NCBI GenBank assembly: GCA_028023455.1
Contig: JAQFVV010000001.1
Location: forward strand, 24,601,401 to 24,665,400
Direction of reading: 5' to 3'
From: Epiperipatus broadwayi
Lineage: Eukaryota > Onychophora > Udeonychophora > Euonychophora > Peripatidae
DNA: 64,000 nt
Part shown: positions 62,678 to 64,000 of the stretch, piece after piece
How positions within the stretch are numbered: position 1 is the first letter of the stretch
How the letters are laid out: each line of letters starts with the position of its first letter
Position numbers and translations under genes: made by a program
Notes under the pieces: generated by a model
The model's input: only the letters and a program-made list of their open reading frames with translations
What the model was told of the DNA's origin: nothing
Database searches by the model: none

Positions 62678-64000
62678 TCAACTGAAAATAACAGTAGCTG
62701 GCTTCAAACCCTGTTACAAGAAAGTGAAAAGCGCATACGCCTTACCCTCAAGTATATATTCAAGCGGGCGATAAAGGGTTAAAAATATATATAATTATAC
62801 ATATATATATATACGTGCGTGAAGTAAATTTTAAACTCTTTTTCTTTATTATTATTTTTTTTTTTGTTAGAAAATAAATGGGGAAGGGATTGATTAGTAA
62901 GCATTATTTATTTAGAATGTTTTACTTTTAAAATATTACAAATTGACAAAATTACAGTTGTGTGCAAATATGTTATATATTGTTTAGAATATTGATTTAA
63001 GTTTCAATTATATTTCAAATTAACGAGGGTAGCAAAAAGGAAATATTGTATGTGCCTTCAAGCAATTCTGTGTTTGAATCACAATCGCTAATTACTGCAA
63101 AAATAAAATTCCAAGAAAAAAACCAAAGAATGTTTGACCAAAAAGAATAGATACCAGGAATGATGGCACCACCAAAACAATGGAAATGTAAAAGTAAAGA
63201 AGTAAAAGTAATTTGGAAAGGAAAACCTATTCAAAGAAAAGAATTAGATTGGAGATCCGATAAAAAAAAAATTCCTTTGTCTGAGAAATGAAAATTAATT
63301 AGAAAAAAAATTAATTAATGAGAATTTGAGAAAGGAAAAAGACAGTTTTCAGTTAGATTGTGACCGCTGAGTGAGATAGACTCATAAAGATATAGAAAAA
63401 AATATCTAACATGAAGGGGTAAGGACCATACGTAAAGGGCTTCATCACCCACAGCCGATGCGAACTGACTATAAACCGCCTGCCGCCGAAGAACCTAGGA
63501 ACCTCGCGAATACTCCGGATTGCTGAACATAAAATGAAATAGAAAAGAATCGTACGTCTCAAAATATGAATTTATTTGATTTGAAAATTATATTAGACAA
63601 GACTCCACTTACAGCTCCGCCATCACTTATGGACATCTTAAATATCGGACTCTGTAGAAAGAAATTATATATTGCGCTTTCATAAGGCAACTTCAAATAC
63701 TACTAGATCACGGAAATCCACTTGATATGCTTCATTACATTCTAATCCCATACCCCGGGGTTTCGTCAGGTAAAGTGAACTATATTTTTATATAACTCAG
63801 AATTGCTTATAGCTACTCTCGAAAATAACAAACTTTCTTAAATTATTTCATAACATAAAATTATTGCGCACAACTGTATAGTAAAATATTTTTTTTCATA
63901 TATATATAAATTAATATGTGTTTATTCTAAATTAAATGTTTTATTGTTTCATTTATGATTTGGGAACTTATTATATATTTTAAATGGGAGGGATAAGAAT
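62678..64000. other. Right-end stretch, no supported gene
   Basis: GGCTTCAAACCCTG near 62701 is B-box-like and may be a SINE scrap. About 63350-63550 is GC-raised (AACCGCCTGCCGCCGAAGAA) and carries an open minus-strand frame of 69 codons with no recognisable family. The rest is AT-rich and shows nothing. Confidence 0.4.

Overview
The window looks like nuclear DNA from an invertebrate metazoan with a strongly AT-rich genome. The evidence is small exons bounded by spliceosomal splice sites (GTAAGT and GTGAGT donors, T-rich stretches before CAG acceptors), very long introns, and a mixed load of decayed eukaryotic transposons: RTE-type LINEs, two other LINE lineages, Ty3/gypsy LTR elements, a Penelope-like remnant, a hAT-like element and tRNA-derived SINE-like pieces. 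I cannot name the species. Nothing bacterial, no CRISPR array, no rRNA and no intact tRNA gene was seen.

The only host gene I can support runs on the + strand through most of the window. Four exons (6110-6350, 8462-8654, 35689-35767, 50529-50622) join in one continuous reading frame with matching phases at all three junctions. They give about 202 codons of an internal protein segment whose family I do not recognise. The introns are about 2.1, 27.0 and 14.8 kb. Neither the true 5' end nor the exon after 50622 was found.

The left end (1-4135) is a nested pair of dead retroelements: an RTE LINE with a TGATGATGATG tail joined to a decayed Ty3/gypsy gag-pol. Next comes a 100-bp-arm foldback (4861-5131). 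Intron 2 holds a Penelope-like GIY-YIG remnant (15650-16040), a LINE RT remnant (18445-19080), a hAT-like element (19778-20253), a truncated RTE copy (20892-21462), a 330-bp satellite array that reverses orientation (24100-25500) and a 436-bp MITE (26328-26763).

Intron 3 holds minisatellites (41612-41790, 42312-43045), a 1.1-kb dispersed repeat present once whole and once split into three pieces, a gag-like remnant and a frameshifted LINE on the - strand (47052-48554).

The right end (50623-64000) has a perfect 99-bp tandem duplication, a tail-to-tail pair of RTE LINEs (53630-56897), several SINE-like pieces, and a minus-strand Ty3/gypsy integrase fragment with a probable LTR. That fragment lies between two identical 58-bp direct repeats.

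All mobile-element coding regions seen here carry stops or frameshifts, so none looks autonomous. Apart from the four exons, the content is best read as intron filled with transposon debris and simple or tandem repeats.
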